Shown: in pieces, positions 36,901 to 45,362 of the stretch
How positions within the stretch are numbered: the first letter of the stretch is position 1
Layout of the letters: every line of letters begins with the position of its first letter
NCBI GenBank assembly: GCA_020635355.1
Contig: JACJZW010000009.1
Span: 1-64,000 of the forward strand
Direction: 5' to 3'
Length of the DNA: 64,000 bases
Source of the DNA: Flavobacteriales bacterium
Lineage (GTDB): Bacteria; Bacteroidota; Bacteroidia; NS11-12g; UBA9320
Notes under the pieces: model-generated
Told to the model about the DNA's origin: nothing
The model's database searches: none
Seen by the model: only the letters and a program-made list of their open reading frames with translations
Position numbers and translations under genes: made by a program

Positions 36901-39900
36901 ATAGGTTGCGAGGTGTACAACTGCGCCAATACCGACTTCATGCACAACAGCGTGAGTATCAACGGTGGACCTACCTTGAGTACAGGGGCATTGTCTATGT
37001 ACACCACCGTTAGCTCAACCATATATGGCCCGATGGTGATGAAGAACAACATCTTCCACGCCGGAGGATCCGGAACGCTGGCACTATATGCGACTGGTCT
37101 TACGACCACATCCGGCATGTACGATGTGGATTACAACAGCTTCTACGGTGATTACTTCGGTCCAAGTCATTACCTGACCAACAGTTTCTCAGACTACATC
37201 ACTAACTCCGGATGGGATGCCAACTCCGTTTATAATGATCCGATGTTTGATTCCCTGAGCAACCTGCACGTAAATAACATTGAGTTGTATGGAACAGGAA
37301 CCAATCTGGGTATTACCGACGACATTGATGGTGATTCCCGTGGAACCACACCAACCATTGGTGCACACGAGATTGATCCGGATATTGAAGTGGTTAGCGT
37401 TTCCCTGGACACCCTCTGTGGGGCAGCCAACAACGCCGTGGCTGTTCGCATGACGCTCAAGAATAACGGCGACATCAACCAGATGAACATCCCGGTTGCC
37501 TTTATGGTGGATGCCGGTACACCGGTGATGGACACCATCACTTCGGCTACCCTTCCTAAAGGGGCTACCATGACCTATACCCTTAATCAGACTGCCGACC
37601 TCTCGGGTGCTGCCGATCACGATGTGACCGCCTACAGCACACAGGTAGTGGATGTAAACCGAACAGGCGATACGGCCATGACCACCATTCCGTACTGGCC
37701 GTATCCAATGGCATCCTTTACCCATGCCGACAGCTGTCTGGGGGATGCCATGAGCTTTACCTCAACGGCTACCATTGCCTTGGGAACGACCTCTCCAACC
37801 TACTGGAGTTTTGGAGATGGAAATACCTCTACGGCCGCCTCTCCAACTCATACCTATGCCGCTTCCGGATCCTATTCCGTGATGCATGTATCCACCTCCG
37901 ATAAAGGGTGTACCGATACCGTTACCCGCTCGGTGAATGTGCTTACTGAGCTCGTGGCCGGATCCATCGGATCAGCGCAAACCATTTGTTATGACTTTGC
38001 TCCTGCCATGTTCTCCTCTTCCGCCTCAGCCTCCGGAAGCGGTGGAAACTATCAGTACCAATGGCAGATGAGTTCAGACAACGCCACCTGGAGTGACATC
38101 TCCGGTGCAACCTCTGAGACCTATACACATGGAACACTCACCTCCAGCACCTACTTCCGACGAGCCGTAACCACGGACGTGGGATGTGGCCCTGCCTACA
38201 GTGCATCGGTTAAGGTTACCGTATACGATCAACTCGTTGCCGGAACCGTTGGATCCGATCAGTCCATCTGTTACAACACCACCCCATCGGCTATGACCCA
38301 GTCTGCTGCTCCATCGGGCGGTGCCGGATCATTCACCTACCAATGGCAAAACTCAACCAATGGTTCCTCCTGGAGTGATATCCCGGCGGCAACCACCACA
38401 TCCTTTGCTCCGGGTGCCCTCAAGCAAACCACCTGGTACCGGCTGGTTTACACCGGAAACATGAACTGTGGATCCGTTGAATCCAACACCGTTAAGATTA
38501 CCGTTTACGAGGATCTTACAGCCGGTGTGATTGGCAACAACCACAGCATCTGCCCCAATGGAACACCCAGCCAGGTTGCGAACACCACGGCTCCTAGCGG
38601 TGGGGATGGATCATACACCTACCAGTGGCAAACTTCCTCCAACGGTACAAGCTGGAGCGATATCTCTGGAGCTACAAACTCAAGTTATCAGGAGACCGCC
38701 AGCCTGACTTCGGCCATATACTATCGAAGAACAACTACTTCAGGCAGCAGTTGTGGGACCCGTACATCTAATACAGTAAAAGTGAGCATTGCTCCACTTC
38801 CGGTATCCAACTTTGTACTAGCCAACCATTGCTTCAACGACGTGATGCCGATCACCAATAATTCCACCGTTTCTGCCGGTTCCATCACCGGGTACAGCTG
38901 GGATTTTGGAGATGGTAACTCATCAACCGTAAAAACGCCAAGTCATGTGTATGCTGCTGATGGTGTAAAAACGGTTAAGTTGATTGTGACATCCAACATC
39001 GGTTGCCAGGACTCCTTGACCAAAACAGTGAAGGTATCCAACATACCATCACCAGCCTTTACCACGGTATACGACTGTACCACCGATTCGATGAACTTCA
39101 AGAACGCCACCTCGGTGAACTGCGGTAAGATCTCTGCCTTTGCCTGGGATTTTGGTGACGGAACGTCATCCACCAAGCAGAACCCTGCCCACCTTTACAC
39201 CTCAGCAGGTACCTATAACGTTAAGTTCAAAATCTTCCTGCCAGGTGGATTTAAGGACTCCATCACCAAGGCTGTGACCATCCACAAAGAAGCCGTTTCG
39301 AACTTCACCGTGGCCGATCACTGCTTTGGCGACAGCGCACGCTTTGTGAACACCACCACCGATGGGGTGAACTACGCATGGGACTTTGACGATAATAACA
39401 CGTCTACCAAAAAAGATCCCGTACACTTCTACCGGGTAACCGGAACCTACAGCGTGACCCTCATCGCAACCGACGGTAACAAGTGTTCCGACACCACCGT
39501 CAAGAGCGTGACCGTTAAGGTGCGTCCTTCGGCCTACTTTGCTACCGATGACCGATGTGTGAACACGCCCGTTCCATTTGACAACGGTACCATCTATGCC
39601 CATACCTATCTGTGGGTCTTCGGTGACGGTTCAACCTCTACGGCTCCCGACACCAACTACGCTCACACCTACTCCACTGCCGGCACCTACAACGTAGTGC
39701 TTTACGCCAACAACAACAACGGTTGTAAAGACACGGCCTACGGAACCGTTACCGTGTTTGACAACCCAACGGCCGACTTCGCCTTCACCGGTTCATGTGC
39801 CTATGATACCGTGAACTTTACCAACAAGTCTACCGACAACAAACACAACTACTGGCAGTTTGGTGATGGTAAAACAACCACGGCCGTGAACCCGATTCAC

Positions 39901-42900
39901 GCCTATAACAATGCCGCCTCATACAGCGTTCAGCTCAAGGTTGAGTCCTCTGAGCACTGTCTGGACTCGGTGACCAAAACCATTACCCTCTACAGCGCAC
40001 CTACTCCGTCCTTCTCGGCCAGCAGCGTTTGTGAAGGCAGTGCCACTTCCTTCACCAATACCACTTCCGGTGGTTCAGGCTCTCTGAACTACACCTGGAA
40101 CTTTGATGACGGAGGTTCCTCATCGGCCACCAGCCCATCGCACGTCTATGCTGCGGCAGGTTCCTACGATGTAACCCTCACGGCAACCGGAAGCGGTGCA
40201 TGCTCCGGATCCGTGACCCAGCAGGTAGATGTCTACGCCAAACCAACCGTTAGCGTAAGCAATGTGGCCACCTGTCTCGGCGGGTCAGTTACCATGAGTG
40301 CCTCCACCACCGGAGCCACTTCCTATCTCTGGAACTTCGGCGATGGAACAACCTCCAACGCTCAGGCACCTTCACACACCTATGCCGCCGCAGGGAACTA
40401 CACCATCTCGCTCACCGTTACATCGGCCAGCGGATGTAAAGCCTCTGCTTACGGCGCTGCAGCCATAGACCCGAACCCGGCTACATCTTTCTCGGCAACT
40501 AATGTTTGTGAAGGCGCAGCCACCTCATTCACCAACTCATCCTCGGCAAGTGCGTCATCATTTGCATGGGACTTTGGTGATGGAAGTTCGTCCTCGGCAA
40601 CAAGCCCTGCCCATACCTATGCCAGCTATGGTAATTACTCCGTGACCCTCACCGCCTACACCAGTGCTGGGTGCTCCGGTACAGCAACCAAGTCCGTTCA
40701 GGTATTTGCAAAACCAGTTGCCGACTTTGCCGCAACCAACGAGTGTCTGGGAACAACCACCTCATTCACCAATTACTCCACCGGATCAACATCGCAGTCC
40801 TGGTATTTTGGTGACGGAAGCTCATCGGCCGTTAGCAATACAACACACACCTACGGCGCGGCAGGTACCTACACCGTGACACTTGCTGTCTCAAACAGCA
40901 ACAACTGTACAAGTCAAAAATCAAGCAGCGTTGTTGTTTACGACCTGCCAACAACAGACTTCTCCGCAGCCAACGGATGTAAAAACCAAGCCATCAGCTT
41001 TACCAACAACTCATCATCAGGAAGCTACATCTGGAATTTTGGTGACGGATACGCCAGCGCAGACAAAGACCCTTCACATGCCTACAAGGCTAAAGGAAGC
41101 TTCAGCGTCAGCCTGAAAGTCACCAACTCATTTGGTTGCCAGAACAGCGTTACAAAGTCAATCACTGTAGCTGATCAGCCAACAGCTTCCTTCCAGGATC
41201 TGATCGGGTGCTCAGGTAAGTCACTCACCTTCTCCAACACATCCAAAGGTGCCAGCACCTTTGCATGGGAATTTGGTGACAACAACTCATCCTCTGCGAC
41301 CAACCCAACACACACCTTTAACAACAACGGAACGTACTCCGTTAAACTCACGGCCACAAACTCGGATAACTGCACGCACTCAATAACCAAACCAGTGACC
41401 ATTTATACCAACCCTACGGCCGCTTTCAATACAGCCGATGTGTGTGATCAGTCTCCAATGATCTTTACCAGCTCTTCGGCTGACGGTGTTCATGCATGGA
41501 ACTTTGGTGACAACATTACCAGCACCATCAAGAACCCGGCTCACACCTTCGCCGCAGCAGGTGCATACAGCGTTAACCTGACCGTTACATCGGCACAGGG
41601 CTGTGCCTCTACGGCAACCAAACAGGTGAATGTATGGCCAAATCCTACCGCTGATTACATCCCTACACCTCAGTGTACCGGGCCTTCTGTAGGACTGAAC
41701 AACCGATCCAAAATCAGCTCCGGATCCTTTACCTCCCTATGGAACTACGGTGACGGAAACAACGGATCAGCCAACAACCACACCTATGCCGCGGCTGGCA
41801 TCTACACCATCACGCTGAAAAATACCTCAGACAAAGGGTGTGTTGCATCTGTATCACAAACCGTTGGTGTTTACCAGGCACCTGTTGCCGCATTCTCCGC
41901 ACCTAATATGTGTATCGGACAAACCACTCAGTTCACCAATACCTCCTCCAATGCAACATCTGCTACATGGAACTTTGGTGACGGCGGTTCATCCAGTGCC
42001 ATATCTCCGGGATACCGATACGCTTCCAGTGGTACCTATACCGTATCACTCACCGCAAAAAATGCCATCGGATGTGCAAACGTTGCCAACATGAGTGTCA
42101 AAGTCTATAATAAACCGAGTGCAAGCTTTACCGCTCCTGACGGATGTACCGGAACAGAAATAGCCTTCGCCAACAAAACACCTATTTATGTCTCTAGCCT
42201 CTGGGATTTTGGAGATGGCGCAACCAGCACCAGAAACAACCCTTCTCATACCTTTAAATCAGGAGGAAATCAAACCATCCTGCTTAAAGTTACCAATACC
42301 GAAGGGTGTTCCGATATCGCTACGGCAAACATTACCATCTATGCCGCACCTCAAGCTGCATTCAACGTAGTGAACACCTGTAAAGGTGATGTTACCCAGT
42401 TCTTCAACACCTCGCTTAATGGAAACGCCTTCGCGTGGTCATTCGGTGACGGGAACACCTCAAACATCACTAACCCTACCAATGCCTACGCATCAAACGG
42501 AGAATACTCCGCTATGCTCATCGCCTCAAACACCAACTGCTCAGACACGCTGGTGAAAAAAGTACAAATCAATGCACTGCCTAACAGCGGATTTAACTTT
42601 ACAAGGGATGGACGTATCGTTGACTTTACTCCGATTACACCGGGTGCCAAAACATATGACTGGGACTTCGATGACGGATCTACGTCAAACTCCGAAAACC
42701 CAACACATACCTATCAGCAGGCCGTCGTACAAACCTTTAACGTTTGTCTGCGAGTCGTTGACCAAAACGGTTGTATCAACCAAACGTGTGACAACGTCTC
42801 CATCGACCTGCTCAATACCGCCGACATCCAAAACAACAACATCGCCATCTTCCCCAATCCGAACAACGGGTCTTTTAGCCTGAACATCGGACAGCCCGAA

Positions 42901-43077
42901 GGTGACATCCAAATCGTTGTAACTGATGCCTCCGGTAAAACCGTTCACACAGTGAACAACCAACTATCGTCCACTCAGTACAACCTCCAGCTGCTCAATG
43001 CCGCTACAGGTGTATACGTGGTTCATGTGACTAATGGTGGTAGCCATTCTTCACATCGTGTTATGGTTACTAAGTAA
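30904..43077 (+). CDS. Giant T9SS-secreted surface protein: beta-helix/CARDB units plus PKD array
   Basis: This is a 4057-residue exported protein. The ATG at 30904 opens a signal peptide (about 1-34, LALSSSSVFA). Next come four tandem units of 530-600 residues, each a right-handed beta-helix (NN/N-rich rungs) ending in a conserved DIDGDTR-NPP-IGADE segment and then a CARDB-like beta domain (DAGI-EI-TP...). One PKD domain follows, then three Ig-like repeats (starting LVAGSIGSAQTICY), then 17 more PKD domains of about 78 residues with the WDFGDG core, each carrying a spaced Cys pair. The last ~80 residues are a T9SS type A sorting domain (IAIFPNPNNGSFSLNIG ... GVYVVHVT). The architecture suggests an adhesin or matrix protein attached to the cell surface. 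No catalytic site was recognised. A strong terminator follows. Confidence 0.92.
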   Translation: MKQLYKAVGSASLVRCILLALGLALSSSSVFALSGNYTIDPSGSGSTNYTSLAAAVSDLNSNGISGDVTFTMSASSFSGGVTISAFTGSGSYDVVFKGAGISSTTVSSTSGYCIYIDDADNITFRDMTISASSSCTRAVYVYDNAENVSIINCKVTQATTSSSTYSAIYVYGVTNYQPNYITIDSCDVQGGYYGIYIRGTSTTSSAAYRVINPTISNSTISGFYYYGAYVYYTWDAQILNNVFDGGTSTYRYSYGLLNYYCNPSSSVSKSRINGNILRNLGARGIYMSSADGYSTSNKSEMYNNVVEGNFDNVTTYSSYAYPCYMSGCDYWEIYHNTFASNNSSYSLTTTSYACLYNSGSYCDVYNNALISSGGYILYLSSSTCNADYNNYYTWSGNGSITAGGGSGANSVNINQGWSSLSSLDITDGCVNGTNLGLTTDVAGNTRNNPPDIGAYEAASGSNDAGVVEILTPKTPLTPGTQTVSIAVKNFGGNNISQVEGNYRVGSGSVVNENLAVTTPIAPCATDTFTFSNTFSMTSGCQNLMVYTTAPNGSSDPVNNNDTTQNLLGIGVSGTFTVGGSGADFSSVDAAFASLTCGGVSGPVVFLLDSGTFTGQIEVPGFAGSSSTNTVTVKGKGKGGTKLTYNQTSSGSSYTTLTFNGCSHVIFRDMTIEASNANYAYAVNFMDGDSNAVRNCDLISSTTSTSTTSVVVVRSSSNTSYSSPATSTNPIVDSCDLTGGYFGIASYGNSASHSEGLTVRNCSFKDYYTYGLYVYYTARVNIHNNYVPLGRNTTSSYAMYMYNYHASSVPDGPHFITGNTMHSGNYVYLYATDNGTGTPGEFSNNILSTTSTSYSLYFNGSSSTTYYNRNWKIYNNTVVGLSSSTYGARFYYVDEYDIRNNIFVNNAGSYAAYIYYYSPNGTNRICDNNCYYNGGSSTLVYNYATTLTTSNLNSSSSYDQNSITREVPFKATDDYHLSDACFERGAGVGLTTDIDGDTRNNPPHIGADEVPTAAIDAGIAEIITPNGTVSSGTQTVSVAIKNYGINNLSSYKASYQIGSGSVVTQSKTLSTSLNTCELDTLTFTTTFSHTSGCNQIMAWTSEPNSSTDGVSLNDTNTASYGIPMSGTYTIGGSSPDFVDFDEAFAGLNCAGISGPVVFDVRSGTYSLNRVISNISGQTASDSILFRSASSNSTMPVCEYDASTINDNYLLRFSDASYWTFDGLHLRSKNATYGRVVEFIGASSYIRFSNCKLEGVTTTTTSNYMAVVYDNTGTANQSTYITLDGNTILNGSMGIYLYGGGTGSNLQGNWTIINNQILDYYYYGGYFYYNSDLLFHNNLVSSVSGYYGLYTYYCYTNNRITNNRFMGQGSGYGLYHYYAIGSSTSPDLVANNFIQIGSGSNSAVGLYSYRCGYTGYYHNTVNNTSTYNSSSYPAGYFYYPYSAGVDIKNNIFANTGGGYAYYLEDDPTYVTADYNAVYSTTSGSYLYSYTYGAFSSLSSFSSTTGFDGNSIEANPKFYTDTDLHCITGVLDSAGTYLSAVTMDIDGDTRRNPNPSIGADEYTAIDDDAGISMINSPSVLCSSNSVSVTVGNFGEATLTSATINWSVNGTTQTPYSFTGSIASGGNSVVTIGSFNSSGSSANIVVWTTNPNGKTDLKTSNDTFSQLFNAGLSGNYTVGGSSPDYPTLSDAITAAQNIGICGSVNFLVREGTYTEQVSINPIPGADPSNTLTIKPDPSNTNPVVFEYAATTSTNNYVIAFNGCSFVTVDGLELKNTGASTTYTSVLWFAPSALGTTHHVTVQNCKLEAIPSTYTSYYGGVINMYYYFNSIYQTLEDITIKDNEIINGGSGIYCYGYSSDPYERVNISGNTIRDHGYYSVYMYYTDSATISNNRVNHGCTYTSTLYGIYCYYSDAMTANGNTVIMERPNVSPYNTYNSTMYPFAFFYCDSSVTAMNNKVSVSGNTSTYFMYASRFYYCDAGPDNRNRIINNMFTVSSSNSTAYQIGCEVYNCANTDFMHNSVSINGGPTLSTGALSMYTTVSSTIYGPMVMKNNIFHAGGSGTLALYATGLTTTSGMYDVDYNSFYGDYFGPSHYLTNSFSDYITNSGWDANSVYNDPMFDSLSNLHVNNIELYGTGTNLGITDDIDGDSRGTTPTIGAHEIDPDIEVVSVSLDTLCGAANNAVAVRMTLKNNGDINQMNIPVAFMVDAGTPVMDTITSATLPKGATMTYTLNQTADLSGAADHDVTAYSTQVVDVNRTGDTAMTTIPYWPYPMASFTHADSCLGDAMSFTSTATIALGTTSPTYWSFGDGNTSTAASPTHTYAASGSYSVMHVSTSDKGCTDTVTRSVNVLTELVAGSIGSAQTICYDFAPAMFSSSASASGSGGNYQYQWQMSSDNATWSDISGATSETYTHGTLTSSTYFRRAVTTDVGCGPAYSASVKVTVYDQLVAGTVGSDQSICYNTTPSAMTQSAAPSGGAGSFTYQWQNSTNGSSWSDIPAATTTSFAPGALKQTTWYRLVYTGNMNCGSVESNTVKITVYEDLTAGVIGNNHSICPNGTPSQVANTTAPSGGDGSYTYQWQTSSNGTSWSDISGATNSSYQETASLTSAIYYRRTTTSGSSCGTRTSNTVKVSIAPLPVSNFVLANHCFNDVMPITNNSTVSAGSITGYSWDFGDGNSSTVKTPSHVYAADGVKTVKLIVTSNIGCQDSLTKTVKVSNIPSPAFTTVYDCTTDSMNFKNATSVNCGKISAFAWDFGDGTSSTKQNPAHLYTSAGTYNVKFKIFLPGGFKDSITKAVTIHKEAVSNFTVADHCFGDSARFVNTTTDGVNYAWDFDDNNTSTKKDPVHFYRVTGTYSVTLIATDGNKCSDTTVKSVTVKVRPSAYFATDDRCVNTPVPFDNGTIYAHTYLWVFGDGSTSTAPDTNYAHTYSTAGTYNVVLYANNNNGCKDTAYGTVTVFDNPTADFAFTGSCAYDTVNFTNKSTDNKHNYWQFGDGKTTTAVNPIHAYNNAASYSVQLKVESSEHCLDSVTKTITLYSAPTPSFSASSVCEGSATSFTNTTSGGSGSLNYTWNFDDGGSSSATSPSHVYAAAGSYDVTLTATGSGACSGSVTQQVDVYAKPTVSVSNVATCLGGSVTMSASTTGATSYLWNFGDGTTSNAQAPSHTYAAAGNYTISLTVTSASGCKASAYGAAAIDPNPATSFSATNVCEGAATSFTNSSSASASSFAWDFGDGSSSSATSPAHTYASYGNYSVTLTAYTSAGCSGTATKSVQVFAKPVADFAATNECLGTTTSFTNYSTGSTSQSWYFGDGSSSAVSNTTHTYGAAGTYTVTLAVSNSNNCTSQKSSSVVVYDLPTTDFSAANGCKNQAISFTNNSSSGSYIWNFGDGYASADKDPSHAYKAKGSFSVSLKVTNSFGCQNSVTKSITVADQPTASFQDLIGCSGKSLTFSNTSKGASTFAWEFGDNNSSSATNPTHTFNNNGTYSVKLTATNSDNCTHSITKPVTIYTNPTAAFNTADVCDQSPMIFTSSSADGVHAWNFGDNITSTIKNPAHTFAAAGAYSVNLTVTSAQGCASTATKQVNVWPNPTADYIPTPQCTGPSVGLNNRSKISSGSFTSLWNYGDGNNGSANNHTYAAAGIYTITLKNTSDKGCVASVSQTVGVYQAPVAAFSAPNMCIGQTTQFTNTSSNATSATWNFGDGGSSSAISPGYRYASSGTYTVSLTAKNAIGCANVANMSVKVYNKPSASFTAPDGCTGTEIAFANKTPIYVSSLWDFGDGATSTRNNPSHTFKSGGNQTILLKVTNTEGCSDIATANITIYAAPQAAFNVVNTCKGDVTQFFNTSLNGNAFAWSFGDGNTSNITNPTNAYASNGEYSAMLIASNTNCSDTLVKKVQINALPNSGFNFTRDGRIVDFTPITPGAKTYDWDFDDGSTSNSENPTHTYQQAVVQTFNVCLRVVDQNGCINQTCDNVSIDLLNTADIQNNNIAIFPNPNNGSFSLNIGQPEGDIQIVVTDASGKTVHTVNNQLSSTQYNLQLLNAATGVYVVHVTNGGSHSSHRVMVTK
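31006..37700 (+). repeat. Four tandem beta-helix plus CARDB-like units
   Basis: The coding repeats begin near 31006, 32617, 34271 and 35905. Each starts with a (N/T)YT(I/V)GG-like segment and a D(F/Y)-sl-dA motif, and ends with the IGADE-type segment and a beta domain. They are diverged at the DNA level, so the duplication is old. Confidence 0.75.
37710..42825 (+). repeat. PKD-domain array with three embedded Ig-like repeats
   Basis: Eighteen PKD domains were counted from the FGDG/FDD cores, at about 234-base spacing from 38800 onward. The Ig-like triplet lies at about 37945-38795. Nearly every PKD has one Cys after strand A and one in a GC pair near the end, suggesting an internal disulfide; the last domain lacks the first one. 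Confidence 0.8.
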
Positions 43078-43121
43078 TTATCACCCAACACCAAACACTA
43101 AAACTCAAATACCGCTTACGG

Positions 43122-43157
43122 AAAACCCATCTGCAGAAATGCAGGTGGGTTTTTTTT
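43122..43157 (+). terminator. Intrinsic terminator after the giant gene
   Basis: AACCCATCTGCA pairs with TGCAGGTGGGTT around a GAAA tetraloop, followed by a run of eight or more T. Confidence 0.88.
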
Positions 43158-43173
43158 ATGTGTAATTCGCAGC

Positions 43174-43512
43174 ATGAAACCGATGTATCAGTTCATATCT
43201 CAGGGAGTCATCCTCCTGATCGGTCTGATGGTATTCCTCATCAGCAAGTCGTATGACCACATTACCACGGCAACCTGGTATTACACATTGATGCCTCTAT
43301 CCATTCTTGGCTTCCTCCTGCAACTCCGACTTAAAATTCACATCACCCCGCTATTCGTCCTTATCCTCCTGTGGACGCTGGTCATGATCATTAATTGGCC
43401 CGAAGCACCACGTAATCACAGCGGCACCATAAACTGGCAGCCCTTCCTCACCGCCCTCCTCTTCTCGGCTCAAGCCTGGTGGATGTATACGTTTAATAAA
43501 TCCCGATGGTAA
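43174..43512 (+). CDS. Small four-helix membrane protein, unknown function
   Basis: This is a 112-residue protein with four hydrophobic helices (about 9-25, 37-52, 57-73 and 90-106) joined by short loops. There is no signal peptide, and it ends with the basic NKSRW. I recognise no family. It starts right after the giant gene's terminator and lies 31 bases before the serine hydrolase gene, whose own -7 box is in that gap. Confidence 0.65.
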   Translation: MKPMYQFISQGVILLIGLMVFLISKSYDHITTATWYYTLMPLSILGFLLQLRLKIHITPLFVLILLWTLVMIINWPEAPRNHSGTINWQPFLTALLFSAQAWWMYTFNKSRW

Positions 43513-43530
43513 CGCAAAGTGGCTTTGCGG

Positions 43531-43538
43531 TACATTTG
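43531..43538 (+). promoter_or_regulatory. -7 element of the serine hydrolase gene
   Basis: TACATTTG, five bases before the ATG at 43544, again predicting a leaderless or very short leader. Confidence 0.45.
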
Positions 43539-43543
43539 TACTT

Positions 43544-44713
43544 ATGCGCACCTTTCTGAAGTACTTCGTTCTCAGCCTGATCATCCTCATCGGAGCTGCC
43601 TCCGCGTTCTTTTGGTTATCGGGCAAAACGTATATGTTCTTTTTATTGCGTCACACCGTCTTTGAAGGCCGTTTGGGGCCATCGATCTATGAATATCAGA
43701 TCTATGACAACAACACCGTAAACGTTGGGACCCCAAAGCCCTGGCACATAGCCAGCACCTATTCAGAATCTACGTTAAACGAGACGGAATTAGCTTATCA
43801 CCAGAAATATCACTCCGCTGCCTTTGCGGTAATGCGGGACGACACCCTGTTACATGAGACCTATTGGGGACAATCGTCAGATACGTCCCATCTCAATAGC
43901 TGGTCCATGGCCAAAAGCATTATCAGCCATTTAATTGGCTGTGCCTTGAAAGATGGTTTGATTAAGGATATTAATGACCCCGTTGGCAACTACCTAAAAA
44001 ATCGGGAAGGTGATCAAACAACCATTCGGGATTTGTTGACGATGAGCTCGGGATACGACTACGACGAAAGTTACATCAACCCGTTTAGCTATTCGGCGAG
44101 ATCCCTGTATGACAAGGACATTCGCTCCGTTCATCAGCTATATCGCGAAACTAAAAAACCCGGAGTGGCCTTTGACTATCAAAGTGCCAATACACAGATG
44201 CTTGGCTTCATTCTTATGGAAGTTACCGGCAAATCCCTGAGTGAATATGCCTCTGAAAAGCTGTGGCGTCCAATTGGAGCGGAACACCGGGCGTATTGGT
44301 CGGTTGACCATTCTGGTGGAATCGAACGTGCCTTTTGCTGCTTTAACAGTAACGCCCGCGATTTTGGAAAATTTGGTTTACTGTATCTCAATCAATGTTG
44401 GCTGGATGACAGCACCAGACTGGTGGACTCGGCCTACTACGAACAGGCCATTCAACCAGCAACTTATCTGACAGATGCCGATGGAATGAACAACCGATAT
44501 GGCTACCAATGGTGGACCATGAACTATCAGGATGAAAATCTATTCTACGCACGAGGCATTCAAGGACAGTACATCATTGTTCTGCCGAAACGTCGATTGG
44601 TGATCGTTCGACAAGGTGAGAGCCGGCCTTCCATCCGCATCAATGGTCACCCCGAAGATGTGTATAAATACATCGACATGGGTATTCGGATCGCACAAAA
44701 CTCCGAACACTAA
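43544..44713 (+). CDS. Serine hydrolase of the beta-lactamase/class C family
   Basis: This is a 389-residue penicillin-binding-protein-fold hydrolase anchored by an N-terminal membrane helix (FVLSLIILIGAASAFFW) and facing the periplasm. The nucleophile motif SxxK is SMAK (121-124), the second motif is YQS (212-214) in FDYQSANTQML, and GIQGQY stands where the KTG/HxG motif is expected. DLLTMSSGYDYDE and GLLYLNQCW are also typical of EstB/class C relatives. It may be an esterase, a D-amino-peptidase or a peptidoglycan-related enzyme; antibiotic hydrolysis is not implied. Confidence 0.86.
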   Translation: MRTFLKYFVLSLIILIGAASAFFWLSGKTYMFFLLRHTVFEGRLGPSIYEYQIYDNNTVNVGTPKPWHIASTYSESTLNETELAYHQKYHSAAFAVMRDDTLLHETYWGQSSDTSHLNSWSMAKSIISHLIGCALKDGLIKDINDPVGNYLKNREGDQTTIRDLLTMSSGYDYDESYINPFSYSARSLYDKDIRSVHQLYRETKKPGVAFDYQSANTQMLGFILMEVTGKSLSEYASEKLWRPIGAEHRAYWSVDHSGGIERAFCCFNSNARDFGKFGLLYLNQCWLDDSTRLVDSAYYEQAIQPATYLTDADGMNNRYGYQWWTMNYQDENLFYARGIQGQYIIVLPKRRLVIVRQGESRPSIRINGHPEDVYKYIDMGIRIAQNSEH

Positions 44714-44837
44714 TCCGGGGTTTACTTGTATTGACACTTATTTTTATTCGACTCGCTGTCAAGACCTTAGATTCAATAATCAAAATTTACTTGTATTCTC
44801 TTTTGGGGCACAATTAATATTGTGGTGATCAGAAACT

Positions 44838-45302
44838 ATGAATGCGGTAACGCTTAAACCAACTACCTCCACTGAGATCATTCCAAACGATCTCCTTCAA
44901 TCCTGGAACGCCATCTTCCTGGAGCGATCCGGATCCAGGGATCCAATTCCTGTGTGTATTAAAAAATGGCCCGACAACTTCACCCAGTTTATGGTGGAAC
45001 TGGATAGTCAGGAAATAGGTTTTTTACAAATCAATCGGTCCGACGAAGATCAACAAGCCGAAATCGTAAAGTTCTATCTGGAACCGGAGCATCAACAATC
45101 CGAGATTGTGGTTGAGGTACTCAAGGTTTTGGAGAATTCGCTTACGCAGTTGTCCATTTACCATGTCTTGGTGAATGTTCTGAACTGCTACGCCGATATT
45201 GATCCAATTTTCAGCCGGATGGCCTATCAGCTGATTCCATGCAACAAAAAGAAGTCCGAGCAGGACAATGGTTTATGCATGGAAAAGCATATCGATGTAT
45301 GA
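44838..45302 (+). CDS. Hypothetical protein, possibly a divergent GNAT-like domain
   Basis: This is a 154-residue cytoplasmic protein, acidic, with no signal or membrane segment. The order of a beta strand (EIGFLQINR), a second strand (EIVKFYLEP), a helix (SEIVVEVLKVLENSL) and a final strand with a late LCMEKHI recalls a GNAT acetyltransferase, but the acetyl-CoA binding motif is not visible. If it is GNAT-derived, it may be inactive. The upstream region has TTG-N21-TAATATTG (one mismatch in the -7). Confidence 0.55.
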   Translation: MNAVTLKPTTSTEIIPNDLLQSWNAIFLERSGSRDPIPVCIKKWPDNFTQFMVELDSQEIGFLQINRSDEDQQAEIVKFYLEPEHQQSEIVVEVLKVLENSLTQLSIYHVLVNVLNCYADIDPIFSRMAYQLIPCNKKKSEQDNGLCMEKHIDV

Positions 45303-45331
45303 TATTTCACCATTTGTAAAAGGATGTATGG

Positions 45332-45358
45332 TTGAGAATTTCGTCCACCCTACCTTTG
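45332..45358 (+). promoter_or_regulatory. Promoter of the Cys/His-rich cluster
   Basis: TTG at 45332-45334, 16 bases, then TACCTTTG at 45351-45358. Only four bases separate it from the GTG at 45363. Confidence 0.5.
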
Positions 45359-45362
45359 AAAG

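Noticed and set aside
38800..42820. CRISPR-like regular repeats
   Set aside because: The 234-base period comes from diverged PKD protein domains in one open frame, not from identical repeats with spacers.
43544..44713. Serine hydrolase as an antibiotic-resistance beta-lactamase
   Set aside because: The fold and SxxK motif are shared by many esterases and peptidases, the KTG motif is replaced, and nothing points to a beta-lactam substrate.
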